From positions 587,025 to 651,024 of the forward strand of contig CH002006.1 of assembly GCA_000149265.1 (NCBI GenBank): a stretch of 64,000 bases of DNA, given 5' to 3'. Origin of the DNA: Ciona savignyi (Eukaryota; Chordata; Ascidiacea; Phlebobranchia; Cionidae). Made by a program: the position numbers and the translations under genes. This document shows, in pieces, positions 11,301-23,760 of this stretch. Position 1 is the first letter of the stretch; each line of letters opens with the position of its first letter. The notes under the pieces were generated by a model. That model did not search any database and had not been told where the DNA came from. It worked only from the letters and a program-made list of their open reading frames with translations.

Positions 11301-11700
11301 ATTACAAAAATAAATCAGATTAAAAGCTAACAAAATCTTTAAGCCATAACTATACTAATACCACATGAACGAAATAGTTGGACTCTTAAATTAAAAAACA
11401 CAAAATTAAAAATTGTGAGAAATAATAAAACAAACCTATAGTCATTAAAACAATTATCAACTACTCAGCCGGAGATTCCTTCCTCCTAGATTTCCAATTG
11501 GAAATCAAAGAACAATCCTCAAAAGTTCGCAACATCCGAAGATACAACGAACCAAGCTTCATGCTCAGAAGGAATCCCTACAACTCATCATCGTAGTTGA
11601 GGATTCGTCATAATTTGATGACGTTTTCAAGATGCACACTATAGAAATGATCCCTAAAAGTATGATCTTAAATTTAAAACAGTTTTGCAAACAGGACCGC
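11300..11700 (-). repeat. Inverted repeat arm (right)
   Basis: Reverse partner of 6300-6660. The two arms are about 4.6 kb apart and centred near 9.0 kb, so this duplication is separate from the one centred near 6 kb. Confidence 0.8.
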
Positions 11701-11917
11701 AATTATATAAAACACTTTCAGTTTGTGGAGTCATGTCGGCAAGTTCTTGTGTTACTTTGGCTTTTGGGCAAACGAAGTAGTATTAATTAAACTCTGTGAT
11801 TAAACATCCCAGTAATATGCTAACCTACCAGTCTTGGAATGTTCCACCTAATGTGGCGGTTTAGTCTTCGCCCTTCAGCGGAAGGATTGTAGGTAGGAAA
11901 CCGACAACGACCAAGGC

Positions 11918-12017
11918 NNNNNNNNNNNNNNNNNNNNNNNNNNNNNNNNNNNNNNNNNNNNNNNNNNNNNNNNNNNNNNNNNNNNNNNNNNNNNNNNNNN
12001 NNNNNNNNNNNNNNNNN
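11918..12017. other. Assembly gap (100 N)
   Basis: Run of exactly 100 N. The same 30 bases occur just before (about 11887-11916) and just after (12018-12047) the gap, so the flanks may be one sequence that failed to merge. Confidence 0.98.
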
Positions 12018-12054
12018 ATTGTAGGTAGGAAACCGACAACGACCAAGTCCGTTA

Positions 12055-12510
12055 CATCAAAGACTAACAAAACAATGTAAATGCATCTGTTAATGCGAGA
12101 GTTTTTGTTGATGTACATTATTATTTACCATTTTCTGTGATGTCATTATTTTTTCTCATTGGCCTTTTTATCCTTTGTTCTCTTTGTTTTTGTACACGTG
12201 TAAGGCGTGGCTTTAGTTTATTTCTTTAGTATTTTCGGTGACCTTTTTAGTTGTAGCTAAGAGTCTGTAGTGAATAGACAAAAGCGTTGCATAGACACAA
12301 CGGTAGGAATAAAAGAGAGAAAGCACGATCTTTAGTGCACGGATTGTTGCAACTAATCCCCAAACTCAGGTATTTAATTTATATTCTTTTGTGTTCATTA
12401 TTTATTGTTCGTATTATTTATATTGTGTTCATTAGTTTCAGTTACCGCATTTCAATAAACTTCGCTGGAGAAAAGCGCGTAACTGCTAAGGGGCAATAGA
12501 GCTAATTCAG
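12055..12510 (+). repeat. Interspersed repeat family D, forward copy
   Basis: Matches about 26340-26780 in reverse (shared ACACGTGTAAGGCGTGG, CTTTTTATCC, GTTACCGCATTTAATAAAC-like blocks). Another partial forward copy is at 25868-25955. No coding signal is seen. Confidence 0.75.
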
Positions 12511-12965
12511 AACTGCATCTCACAACCTACTATGTTTATAAAGAGTTTCCAATGTACTTACTCGGAAGGGTCGGTTCTTCTCCTTATAAAAAGAAAGCAT
12601 AACGTAAAATATAGATTTTTGATTCTGTGTGCAGAAATGGATTACATTTGAATTTTAAAATTAATTTTCACTTTAAAAACTCCTGTAACATGAAATTGAT
12701 TAAAACTTTAAGACTCCCGTGTTTAATTAGCGTCGAAACAGTGCTAATTAGCGCTACAGTTTTCTGGTTGCTTGTGGACTTTTTATGACGTACAACGTAC
12801 CAGTCATGTTATCCATTGTACTGTCGCGTAGAGGTACTTTGCGATAAAGACCAAGATTGCTACGTCAAAGACTAATAGACCAATGTAACCACATCCGACA
12901 AATCATCCTCAAAATTTCGTAAAAGAACGTTCGCACATAAGATTAAGACATTCGTGCAAACCAGT

Positions 12966-13075
12966 ACGGTCGTGTAACCGATTAAGGCGACCGATGCATA
13001 TAAATACTCTTAAATACAAAAACGGCCCTTGGGACGACCCTAATATGGGTTCGAAACATGGCTCGGTCAAAAAGC
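12966..13075 (+). mobile_element. SINE-B (Leu/Ser-type tRNA head)
   Basis: Second SINE-like family: A-box region GGTCGTGTAACCGATTAAGGCG and, about 65 bp on, B-box-like ATGGGTTCGAAACATGG. The wide A-B spacing fits a tRNA with a long variable arm or an insertion; no cloverleaf closes, so it is not a working tRNA. Confidence 0.7.
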
Positions 13076-13860
13076 CGTTTTTTCTTGGTACTCAAACCAG
13101 AGTAAACGTACGTACCATTATGGGTTCAAAACATGGGTAAGTGGAAAAATCTGATTTTATTTCTTTAAATGATCGGTCCATAATTATGTTAGTGGCTGCT
13201 TTAATAAGTTTATAATTCACGATGCGATCAACCTGGGAAAACGTCTTCTAATTTACAAACTTTATCTATTGTGCGTGTGTTTAAACACTCTGCAACACAT
13301 TATTTCCTTGGTTGCAATATCGCCTATAAAAGATCGGTTCAGTCCGCATTTCACCAGAGACAAACACAGAGAGGCTTTTGGAATTGTGTTTAAAATCCAC
13401 AGTCTGTATAGCCTAGGCTCTTTTGGTTCCGAAAGCGAGTACGCTTAACTTACCCTACAACCCGTCTCCATTTATAAAATTATTTAGCCGGTTATGCTTA
13501 CCCATTTTTGTACTTGTACCGTTGCGTACATCGGAGTCAAACTATAAATAAAGCTGCCACTCGTCTGATGTATAAAGTCTATATATATATATATATATAT
13601 ATAAGCCAATTAAATAAGCACAGATATACGGATTCTATACAACAAAAACAATCTTATGAACGAGCATATTAGGGTTTGAACTTTAGCCCGAAAAGTACAC
13701 CAAATACACAAGAAGTAATTGCCACACTGTGATGAAAAGGCGTCTGATCTTTACACGTGATCTTGCTTGGATTTTGAACAGCAACCATGTATGGACCTGT
13801 AGAAAGAGAAATTCTTGATTCGTTTACCTTGATGTTTCCAACGTTATATGTTTTATTACA
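13076..13860. other. No gene recognised; isolated TATA-like site
   Basis: CCTATAAAAG at about 13322-13331 is a fair TATA match on the plus strand, but no coding exon follows, so it may belong to a repeat. A second B-box-like ATGGGTTCAAAACATGG lies at about 13120-13137. Confidence 0.3.
13580..13603. repeat. (TA)n microsatellite
   Basis: Uninterrupted AT dinucleotide run of about 24 bases. Confidence 0.95.
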
Positions 13861-13864
13861 CTTA

Positions 13865-14040
13865 AAAGATATTCATGGTATTCCTCGTGAATAGGAAAAC
13901 GCAAAGGGTACTATCGCATGGGCAATGGACAGATTTCCTTGCGAATACGTAAGGTTGCGTTCTCTTTTGTCCAGTTACCGAAGCTGTTATAGTGGGTCGT
14001 GTATGGTTGAGACGTTTCTTTAATTTTCTAACACAAAAAT
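13865..14040 (-). mobile_element. SINE-A, decayed, head missing
   Basis: Tail TTCATGGTATTCCTCGTGAATAG, GGGCAATGG and GTTACCGAAGCTGTTATAGTG are recognisable. Confidence 0.7.
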
Positions 14041-14368
14041 GCATGAAAATTACTTATTTAAAGTAATAGCACCAACTGTTTACCCTTGTCTTAATTGGTA
14101 TGTCACAGTGTCCCCATATATCGGTAATTTTGTCTTTCTTAAAAGTTCAAATCGTTTATTAATTAAGCAAAACATTTAGTTTAAAAAACTATTTAAGAAT
14201 CTAAAGTTAATACATAATTAAATAACTATTTAAACCAAATCTTTAGTTTTAGTTTTAATTTACTCGCGATGTGTACCTGTGAGTTAGACAGAAATACTTA
14301 ATACATAGATTTGGACACGATTTTTGCTTATTTTACATTGTTGACCGGGATGAACTAATCGATAATAC

Positions 14369-17300
14369 TTACGACTTTAATTTCAGGGCATCCTCCACAT
14401 TCTGAGGCAACTGGTTTGCTTTGGTTTTTGGAAGAAACAAAAACTGAGCCACGGAAAATAAAATAACGGCGGAAGTGGCTAGTGACGGGATAACCGTGTT
14501 TCCGTTATCACCTGCGATAATACACAAGTGTTATAACGATGCGATGAGGCATAGAACTTCGTCGGAAGAAACTATAATTTTAGAATCATGTCACAGTTGT
14601 ACATCACGAAAATACGGTTTATAAGAATTTTGGCCTAATATGCTAGAAGGCGTTTTCTCTGGAGATATTAGTCCCTAATTGTTAGGTCACTCCCTTGAAC
14701 TGCATTTCAATATGTTGGATATAGTACCTGTGTAGGGCTATGTAAAATGAGGGAAAAGGTTAAACCACACAGAAAAAAATATTATGACACTACAGTAAGG
14801 GCTGGGATTAAAGTTAGCGTTTGTTCTGATGTCGATATATATTAGTGTTTGGGGAAGGTTCGAATTAATTTTCATAGTTTTATTGAGCAGTCATGATCTC
14901 CTCCCCGCTTTTCCCCTTAAAGTATAGCCCAAGTCAACCGCAAATTTCTTTTTTTATTAAGCGAGCAGATCCTCACTCTTTTCCTCCTTTACGATTTCCC
15001 AAGAATTTCACATGCGAACTTACTTGAGTAGATCAGAAACGGAGCAATCAGTCCACCGAATCGACCAAACATGTTGCAGAATCCAAATGTAGTTTGACGT
15101 AAGTTTGTTGGAAATAGTTCGGCAGGATAAAGGTAAAGAACGGAGAATGAAACGCCGACAGTTAGCTTGCTAAGCATTGTTGTAGCCACCGATAATTGCG
15201 CAAACCCTGTAAAGGTGAAGACATTTGATAATATAACATGGTAAAGAAGAGATATTTATTAACTAAAACATATGTAAAGGATACGACAGCATGTGTATCC
15301 CCATTAATAGGAAAACACAAGAGATGTTGACACATGGTAAATCATTAGATTACCTCGTGCACACCTTCGGGTTACCGGAGCTATTGCAGTGTATTGTGTA
15401 TGATTGAAACGTTTCTTTTAATTTTGGTTTAACTCGTTAATCTATTGTACATATTATATTATTAAGTGTTTATTCCGTTTTCAATGGCAGGGTTGTTTTT
15501 ACCGGTGAAATATCTTGGTGGGATGGCCTTTTAATTGAAGCGTTGAGGGATAAGGGATCGAAACTAATCTCTAGCTATCGGTTGTATCATAAGGCAAGGC
15601 ACTTAATGGACTATGCCTGAACCCAGTGTAATGATGGGTTTTACCAAATGGAAGGAACGTGAGAATCCTACACAACACACTTTGGTAACCCGGCGATGGG
15701 TTACCATGGGTGTAAAGTAATCTGACGATTGCTGTTGTGATAGGCTACCACCCTTTTGCGATTTCCATTTTACCTGAATAAAACATCAATATCACATATT
15801 CTATAATTTTACAATAATAATATTGTAATTCTCTCTAGTAATGTGGAAACATATATAGTTACCAATTGTTTACTTACACATAGATATAAACGGGGTTGAT
15901 GCAATACCGAGCGCACATATGATCATCATACCGATGTAAGTATTGCGACGACCTTTGGTTTCAACGAATATACAGAACAGAGTCACATTGAATACTTCCA
16001 TCAATCCGCCATAAAAGATGTTTAAAAACCTGTTGCCACTTAAGCTGTTCAAATTGAGCGCAATGGCGTAGTACGTCATTACAACAATGGTCCTGAATAG
16101 ATGGAAACCGTTAATGTGATAAGATATTCATGTTTATCCTCGTGAATGGGAAAACCAAGGTGTTTATCACACGGGAAATCGTCAGATTACCTCACGCTCA
16201 CCGGTCGGGCACCGTAACTATTGTAGTGCGTTGTGTATGATTAAAACGTTTATTTAATTTAGTAGAACCCAATAATCCGCTGGGTTCAGACAATGTCTGT
16301 TAAGTGCCTTGCCGAAGGACACAACCGACCAGTTTCGAACCTGCAACCTTCGGCTAAAGGGCGACGCACTAATCCACCAGACTAATAAGTCGGACTAATA
16401 AGTACTAGATTATTTGTAAAACACATGTATACTCTATCATATATGTATATACAAGTAATAAGAAGTCAATCAGTACAAGTGAATAGCTATTCGAGTTGGT
16501 TTGTCGCCTTTCAGCCGAAGGGTGGTAGATTCGAAACTAATCGCTAGCTAGTTGGTTCTGTTTGTGGATTAATGGATTTTACACAAATTAATAAAAAACG
16601 TTTTATCATAAAATACACACTGCAATAACTTTACTAACCCAGCCCGGGCGCGATTTAATCAGGCGATTATCAGTCTACGATAACTATTACCGAGGTGATC
16701 TAACGATTGCTCGTGTGATAACACCTCGTTTTTCCATTCATGAGGATAAAACGTAAATATATTAACCAATAAATAAGTAGCTTAAACGTGAATATTGACC
16801 AAATTTAGTATTTGCAATTTAAAAATTTCCAAAAATAACGCGCTTTTCCTACCAAGCAAAGCAGAGGATTGCAAGTCTCATTAGAAGTAACGGTTGTTTG
16901 ACAAACATAAGAAATGATTCCCATGATCCAATTGACGATTCACTTGACGATTTTAAGGCCATAATTTCGTCTTCAATCACTGACACATCTTTGTTGTTCA
17001 TTTTCGATATTTTTTGGATTATTTTTCTTCCTTCCTCCATTTTACCCTTTGCATGCAGCCAGCGGGGAGTCTCATCAATCCAACTGGAGAAAAATATTTC
17101 TTAAATTAAATTCGACATTTTGTTAACTATTTAATATTATCTTCCACTTTAACTTGTAAATCCCAATTAATATGTTTTTACCGGATTATTATTCATTTCT
17201 ATAATGCGCTGAATTAGTTTCCATAGTTTCGGTGTGCAGTTCCCCCCTTTCCTGTTTCCCTTCTTTTAGTATTGACCAAGACTTTTAAGGTCAACCAAGA

Positions 17301-20300
17301 CAGTCATTCGACTTTTCTCTATATCGGGCTAAGTTTTGAACCCATGATGGGCTAGTCACTTAATAGATTTAAAAAACGGGCCTATCATAGATTCAAACCA
17401 TAGCCAGGAAAAAACACAATTGTTTTGATTTACAATTATAAGTACTTTTATTAAATATGCGATAAAATTTGTTACTAATTAAGACCAGTAAAAAAACTTG
17501 GGATCGAACAGACAAATAATTAAAGCAACCATTCCATATATAGAATGTGTGGCCACTATACACACCACAGTTATATACAAAAATAGGTCTTAGTGGTCAG
17601 CCCTATATTAAACTGTACCCGATAACAAACTTACAAACTAAGATTTAAAAAAAACACTTACAAACTAAGATTAAAAAAACTATGCAACTTACAAGTAATA
17701 CAGCAAGTAGATGAATTCAGCTGAGCCGCAAACCTTAAGAAACACTCTCCAATCTCTGATGAAATAAGCAAATCCGGCTATCATGACGTAACCAATTGCG
17801 TATCCCATCCCAGCGCAGGAATATCCGAACGATCGAAGTCGTACCGGCATGAACTCGGAAACTAAACAGATTTAAGTAATAGAAATACTAAGGATCTGAA
17901 AACTCATAATTTCCATACAGAAAAACAGGGTAATGCAAAAACAGGAGATTGTTACCTGAATAAAAAAATATCGTAAAAACTTATTTTGTATATGATAAAA
18001 AATCGAGTGAAAACCAAACATTTGCCTTGAAGAAAAAAATTAAAAAAAACGAAAATTTTGACTTAATGAAAAAATAAAGAAAAAACATAACATTTTTGCA
18101 TAGATAAAAATTAGAATAAACACAAGATCTATTGTCCTGTTAAAAAATATCTTATAAACGGAAAAGTTTAGACTTCTCGATAAAAATACTTTAAATGCAG
18201 AAAAAATGTGAAAAAAACAGAAACTATTTGTGTGAATGTAAAACTACATTAAAAATGCGTAAATAAAAAAAGTTAAAACATAAAAATACTGCCTTGATGA
18301 AAAAATTAGCGGACATTTACCTATAAGGGATATTGTAGCATAGGATACATTTGATGTGAATCCGGAGAGAAACATGGTCACGAGGTACATCGCGAAATTA
18401 GTGGAAAATCCCGACAACAAAACCGACACTGCAGCGCCAAGTGTTGTAGCAAGGAAGACAGGTCTTCTTCCATAGCTGCAGAGCATTATTTTCGTTTTAA
18501 GATACGGCCTAGTAGCGTGATGGCGTAGTACGCTGCTTTGTAGCGGAAGGGTTGTAGGTTCGACTGGTCGCGGGCTAATCGGTTGTACGTTATCATTTGA
18601 AATGACAAGCTTGCCAGGGTAACAGTTCATAAAATGACGGCAAGGAATAAGTAACCACAACACTGAAAGATGGCGCGGATATAGAGGTTTAAAGAAAAAT
18701 CATGCTGCCGTTAAAGAAACCACGCTGAATTAAGGGAAGAGCGGTCTATTATCGCAATTAAACGACTTTGTTTAGCGAACTCTCGAACATCTATTTGGCT
18801 CGTCACGAAGACCGTTTTTGTATAAAAATCGGTATATGAATCGACCGTGTTAACCTTTCGGGCACACAACCTACAATTTAAACGGTTGTTAAGCCAAATA
18901 GCTTGTTAGTGTGTCGCGGCACGATTGACCGTGTGATAGATAACTAATTTTACATTAATGGCGATAAAACATGAATCTCATATCAAATACCGGACGCACT
19001 ACAGTCAAAATAGTAGAATACCTGTCAGATAAAACCCCGCAAACGAATCCACCAACCATAGATCCAGCGAAGTATAAAGATGTACACGTAGGTCGCTGCC
19101 ATGCGTTATCACATACAGCGTTGAACTGGGTAAACAAGGTTAATTTCAAAGAAATTAACAAATGAAAAATTTCTCCCAACTAGCTTGGCGGTTTAGTGCG
19201 TCGCGCTTCTTCCGAATGGTTGCAGATTCGAAACTGCTTTCTAATGCTAAAATAAAAATTGCAGTTTGCAGTCGGTTGTGTGTTTTGGCATTGAACAGTT
19301 CAAATTAATTATAAAAAATGAACAGTTCGGTTTCCACGTTTTGCAAATATGTATACTTTACCTCTGTCACAAATGATCTCTCTACCCCTTCGTAAATCCA
19401 TTTATCACATTTTACTAAGCCGGTCTTTGTCAGATTATAGCCGGAACCTGTTTTGAAAGTTTAGTTTAATTGCTTTTGCTTACTAAAAATAGAAATATAG
19501 ATAAACACACACTGCAAGTGTAGTAAAAATGATTTTGGCTGAATATATTATTTTTGCAGGTTAGCCTTTAGGATGTAGGATAGGATGTTTATGTTTACCG
19601 TGAATGGGAAAACCAAGGGGGTTAACAAACGGGCAATCGTCAGATCACCTCGTGCCCACCGTCGGGTTACCGGAACTATTGCAGTAAGTTGTGTATGATT
19701 GAGACGTTTCTTCAATTTAGTAAAACCCATTAATCCGCTGGTTTCCGGTAATGTCCGTTAAGTTCCTTGCCCAAGGACACAACCGACTAGCTAGCGACCA
19801 GTTTCGCACCTGCAACTTTTCGATTGAAAGGCGACGCACTTAACCGTTAGACCAACTGGCCGGACTTTCAGTCGAAGGTTTGCATGTTTCAAGCTGATGT
19901 CTATCTAGTCGACTGTGTCCTTGGACAATGATATCTCCTGAACTTACTTGGTTTTAGTAATTTTTATAAAAATGGAAGAACCGTATCAATTATGTTTAAC
20001 ACACTGTAATAGCTCCGGTAACTAGAAGGTTATTATATCTTACACCAAGAAAAAAAAATTAAAAAAAATATAATATTCGGACGACCGCCCGCCAAACTGT
20101 AAAAAAGTTTTTTTTAACAAACACACCACTTCCTAACAGTAACATAAAATCCTGGCTAAGTTGATAGATTACTGTTCTTACCATTCTCTGGCAGGTTTAC
20201 ATTCGAAATATTGTATCTGAAGCAAGAGCTGCGAACACTTAAACCAAGACTGGTTCGTTCCCAAGGTATGGTCTGGTTCAGGATTGATTCCCGTATTGTT

Positions 20301-21305
20301 GCATTGAAATCCTTTCGGCTAGCCTCCCATACCTAGTATATAGAGTGGTTAAGTCTAAATTGGTTAAGTTGATTTCCCTCAGTTGTTATATTTAAAGTTC
20401 ACACGAGCATATTTTCTTTCCCATAAAATATGCATTATAATATTATTCGGAGTATAGGATGTCCATTTTAAATCTCCGTGGGTCCACTGCCAAGTTATCG
20501 GAGCTATTTCAATGGTCCGGCCCGATGGTCTAGCGGTTAAGCGCGTCGCCTTCGAAAGGTTGCAGGTGCGAAACTGGTCGCTAGCTAGTCGGTTGTGTCC
20601 TTGGGCAAGGCACTTTGCGGACATTGCCTGAACCCAGCGGATTAATGGGTTCTACCAAATTGAAGGAACGTGTCTCTCATATACAACACACTGCAATAGC
20701 TCCGGTAACCCGACGATGGTCGCGAGGTGATCTGACGATTGCCCGTGTGATAACCCCCTAAGGGGTTTTCCCTTATTCGACGGGGATAAACATGAATATC
20801 CTATCCTATCCTATGAATATCCTATCCTAATGTGTGGGTATATTGGACATTTCTGAAATAATTCGTGATTGATTGGTTAACGCGATCGACAGATATACCA
20901 ATTTTACACAAAAACTTATGCAGACGAGACGCTAATGGATTTGAACCTTATCAACAAAAAAATTATTTCACAATAGACGCTTTATCAAACTATAAATTAA
21001 AAGAGTCTACCTACTTTGTTAAACTATCCAAAATACGAAAAAAATACGTAGTAGAAAAACTGACGAAACCAATATGTAAAAATCAAATAGTGTAGAAGTA
21101 GAAGTTTCATAAGTTATGAACTAACCTTTGTTGTTGAATTATCCAGCATAGGACCGATATCGCAGTAATGAACCGGTATGAATTGACTGAATAATGCTTG
21201 AAGTCCATGAAACGAATTGGTGATCGTATAGAAAAACACCAGCAAACACAATCTCTTCTCAAAATATCCAAAATCTTTTCCATTAAGCGACTTTAGAAGT
21301 CTCAT
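14369..21305 (-). CDS. SLC22-like organic ion transporter (10 exons, 538 aa)
   Basis: Predicted plasma-membrane major-facilitator transporter of the SLC22 (organic cation/anion/carnitine) family; substrate unknown. Exons on the minus strand, 5' to 3': 21126-21305, 20182-20332, 19362-19447, 19022-19125, 18321-18475, 17693-17861, 16853-17083, 15878-16092, 15024-15206, 14369-14511. All have GT/AG borders and the phases close to one 1617-nt reading frame. The start is the first ATG after an in-frame TAG. Visible family features: hydrophobic segment at about residues 18-40; large extracellular loop with LNQTIPWE and Cys residues (61-140); CDKWIYE; VCDNAW; loop motif LSDSYGRRP (about 171-179), split by an intron; FIRDWR; DETPRWL (about 285-291); VETKGRRN (about 402-409); ELFPTNLRQ; and FLPKTK near the C-terminus. 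The length fits the family. In the usual DRxGRR motif the Arg after Asp is Ser here. Several introns hold SINEs. The ends are coding only; no clear poly(A) signal was seen. Confidence 0.93.
15283..15450 (-). mobile_element. SINE-A, partial, in SLC22-like intron 8
   Basis: GTATCCCCATTAATAGG, GGGTTACCGGAGCTATTGCAG and GTGTATGATTGAAACGTTTC; head missing. Confidence 0.75.
15512..15800 (+). mobile_element. SINE-A, in SLC22-like intron 8
   Basis: Worn head, clear GGCAAGGCACTTAATGGAC, AACCCAGTG and tail; tail-to-tail partner of the minus copy just upstream. Confidence 0.78.
16115..16394 (-). mobile_element. SINE-A, full length, in SLC22-like intron 7
   Basis: Tail GATATTCATGTTTATCCTCG through the head CTGCAACCTTCGGC...CCACCAGACTAATAAG. 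Confidence 0.85.
16492..16765 (+). mobile_element. SINE-A, decayed, in SLC22-like intron 7
   Basis: Head GTCGCCTTTCAGCCGAAGGG, body with internal loss, tail ATGAGGATAAAACG. Confidence 0.75.
18786..18870 (-). mobile_element. SINE-B fragment in an SLC22-like intron
   Basis: GACCGTTTTTGTATAAAAATC then GTTAACCTTTCGGGCACAC. Confidence 0.6.
19573..19863 (-). mobile_element. SINE-A, full length, in an SLC22-like intron
   Basis: Clean copy from GTAGGATAGGATG to CCAACTGGCCGGA, followed directly at 19865-20030 by a decayed plus-strand copy, giving a head-to-head pair. Confidence 0.9.
20515..20829 (+). mobile_element. SINE-A (tRNA-derived), full-length reference copy
   Basis: About 315 bp. The tRNA-like head has an A-box region GATGGTCTAGCGGTTAAGCG and a B-box-like GGTTGCAGGTGCGAAAC, then GTCCTTGGGCAAGGCACTT, AACCCAGCGGATTAATGGG, CGATTGCCCGTGTGATAAC, and a tail of ATCCT repeats. 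In intron 1 of the SLC22-like gene, opposite in sense to it. Probably the Ciona composite SINE type, named from memory and not checked. Confidence 0.93.
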
Positions 21306-22450
21306 TTTTAACGATAAATTCTAAGCCTGTTTTAAAATGCTCAAAATCTATTATTAATGTAACTTCGTTCCAAAGTATTCCAAAGTTAGAGTTGATTATT
21401 TTCATAATGCAAGTTTGCTATAGCATTCAAACAGATTGGTTATACTTAAGTTGATTATAATGGTCAAAATATGTTTGCATTGTATTCGGTTACCGATTTA
21501 CAACTATATAAGACTAATATATTACAAATAGTATGTTTCCTATTTTGCGCGTATGAGAACATGCAATACGTAGATATCCTTTTTATTGCAAAACGATTTT
21601 AATGAACACCTACATAGCTTTTGTAGTTATCGTGCAAGACTATTTTGTACTTTATGTAACTCCACTGGGGGTTTCCTGCACACTAAAACTATTTAAACTA
21701 ATTCTAACCCTGCTCCAATAGTCTCAACCCACGACGTAACACTTACCGAAACCTAAAACAATAATCTTAATTTAGGTTTGCAGTTCCCTTCTTTTAGATT
21801 CCCCAGGGCTATATATGCTTAAAGTTGAGGTTTGAGGTGTTTGCAGGCCAATAAGCACTCCTGTACACACTGGCGCAAGAAGCTAAACTACAAGTTTGTT
21901 TATTTTTTAATCGAGCTTAGTTTCGAATCCATGATGGAACCATGCGTAAGAACGTATTTTGTTTATAAGTTGGTATATGTATCGGTCGAGTTAACGATTC
22001 GGCCACACGATCATGCAGTGAACAACGAGTTACTGTCGAACGATTTTAAAGCTAAAGAAAAACATATTAGTGATTATTGTGAGGCTTGATTGGAGTTTGA
22101 AATTAATTCGCTGATGCTTAGTATATTATGGTCATGTGCTCAGACAGTGTCAGGTTAATTTTCCCTTTAGAATTGTCCCAGGGTAGGAATATTCATGTAA
22201 AACCGGAGATTTTAATTCTAAGAGATTAAAACGCTAAAAAAACAGCGCTCTATTTATATTCTCAGTTTTATCAGAAATTCCAATGCCATACTACATTATT
22301 TAATACACTTTTACTTAGTGTTAGCTAATGTCTCTTAAAGCTACTTTCACTCACATTAGGAACGCATAACCAGATTTTCCCGACCATATGTTAAAAGTTT
22401 AAAAGGCACAAATATGTGTTTACCGGAGCTATTGCAATGTGTGAACTAAC
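21306..22450. other. Upstream region of the SLC22-like gene
   Basis: Contains the presumed promoter on the minus side, but no TATA or other clear element was identified. A SINE-B lies at 21916-22018. Confidence 0.35.
21916..22018 (-). mobile_element. SINE-B
   Basis: AGTTTCGAATCCATGATGG then GTTAACGATTCGGCCACACG, just upstream of the SLC22-like gene. Confidence 0.65.
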
Positions 22451-22453
22451 GTA

Positions 22454-22490
22454 AGGTCGTATGGCTGAATGGTTAACGCGACCAATCTAC
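22454..22490 (+). mobile_element. SINE-B head fragment
   Basis: GGTCGTATGGCTGAATGG then TTAACGCGACC; little more is kept. Confidence 0.55.
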
Positions 22491-22739
22491 TTCATAAAAG
22501 CTAAAGTCTCATAAAGCGTCTGTCTACTTCGTAAAAGCTAAAGTCTCTTAAAGCATCAACTTTTTCATAAAAGGTTCGTCCGTAAAACCGTTTTTAAATG
22601 TAATTGGAATACGTATGGGTTGCGTTGACAATTCGGAAACAGCCACCTTTACATAAACCGAGAAAAACGATATCTTGCAACGAGGCTATCATTGAACCAT
22701 CAGGTAATAAAAAAACAGAATCCGGAACGAGAAATTGCA

Positions 22740-23760
22740 CTCTGCGATTGTGAAGGTGATAAACTCCCCCACACACACACCGTATACAAGTAATCTCACG
22801 AATTAATCTGTGCCTTCACCGTATGGTGTTCGATGTACAAAGGTCATTTAATACACACTAAACCACCTTGTCTAGGGAGGCACCACAGGTCATATCCGGC
22901 CGATTATAGAGATCAATTTTAACTGGTTTTACACAATCTATAAAATTCTCACCAACAACGGTTGTGTGACCGAATGGTTAACGCAACCAATTCATATGCA
23001 ACTTCATACTTAGAAAACGATTGCCCCGTTATGGGGTCGAAACTTAGCCTGGTAAAAACTTAGTTGTCTGAAACAGAAGTTTGTTCTTTAATCAGATCTC
23101 AGCTTCTTGATCTGGAGAAACACACAATTCAGCAATAGCCAAGTTGCCTGAACACACGTTCCGTAACTCTACGAATCATCCGTATTGCGTATACGTACGT
23201 TAAATACCTTTTTGCCTTAAGCATGTTTTGTTAAAACGCGTGAAAGTATATCGCCGCTTAATTTCATACAAATTTAGAATTTAATCATAACAATCAACGA
23301 AACACTACAGTGCTAAAGACGTCGCAAAAAAACAAAAGGAAACAGAACGCTTAATTTAAAATAAGATGGTTTCCGTAGAAGTGATAGTGTGCATTACAGC
23401 TTAAACGGTCCAACGATTAATGAACATTTTCTTCCGTATTACATTAAATACCCAACGACTGTTTTTTCCGAGTCACAACGTTTATTTCCTAACATTTTGT
23501 TTACATTAAAAAGCAACGTATGCTAGGCATCATGAATTATTAGGATATAAATTGTGCTAGGGGAATTCCCGACAAACCTAATATAATTTTGCGAATTGTC
23601 AACAACGATTATTATTAAAGATTATATTTAGGGACTGGTAATAATTATTAGCTTTTATTTGCCAAGTAAATTTTAGGTATTTTAAATTAGAAAATGACAA
23701 ACGAACTCTACTGATGACAAGTTGCCACATAAAATTCCTTAAACTATTAAATTCGTAACT
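22740..23760 (+). repeat. Direct segmental duplication, left copy
   Basis: Blocks GTATACAAGTAATCTCACG, CATATCCGGCCGATTATAG, the SINE-B, and CTACGAATCATCCGTATTGC recur in the same order at 24410-25650. The end (23530-23760) instead matches 27040-27240. No gene is recognised. Confidence 0.78.
22966..23065 (+). mobile_element. SINE-B
   Basis: GGTTGTGTGACCGAATGGTT, then TTATGGGGTCGAAACTTAGC. Part of the direct duplication shared with 25146-25262. Confidence 0.7.

Noticed and set aside
20515-20590. tRNA gene
   Set aside because: A- and B-box-like motifs belong to the head of a SINE; no acceptor stem pairs, and dozens of similar copies with bodies and tails exist in the window.
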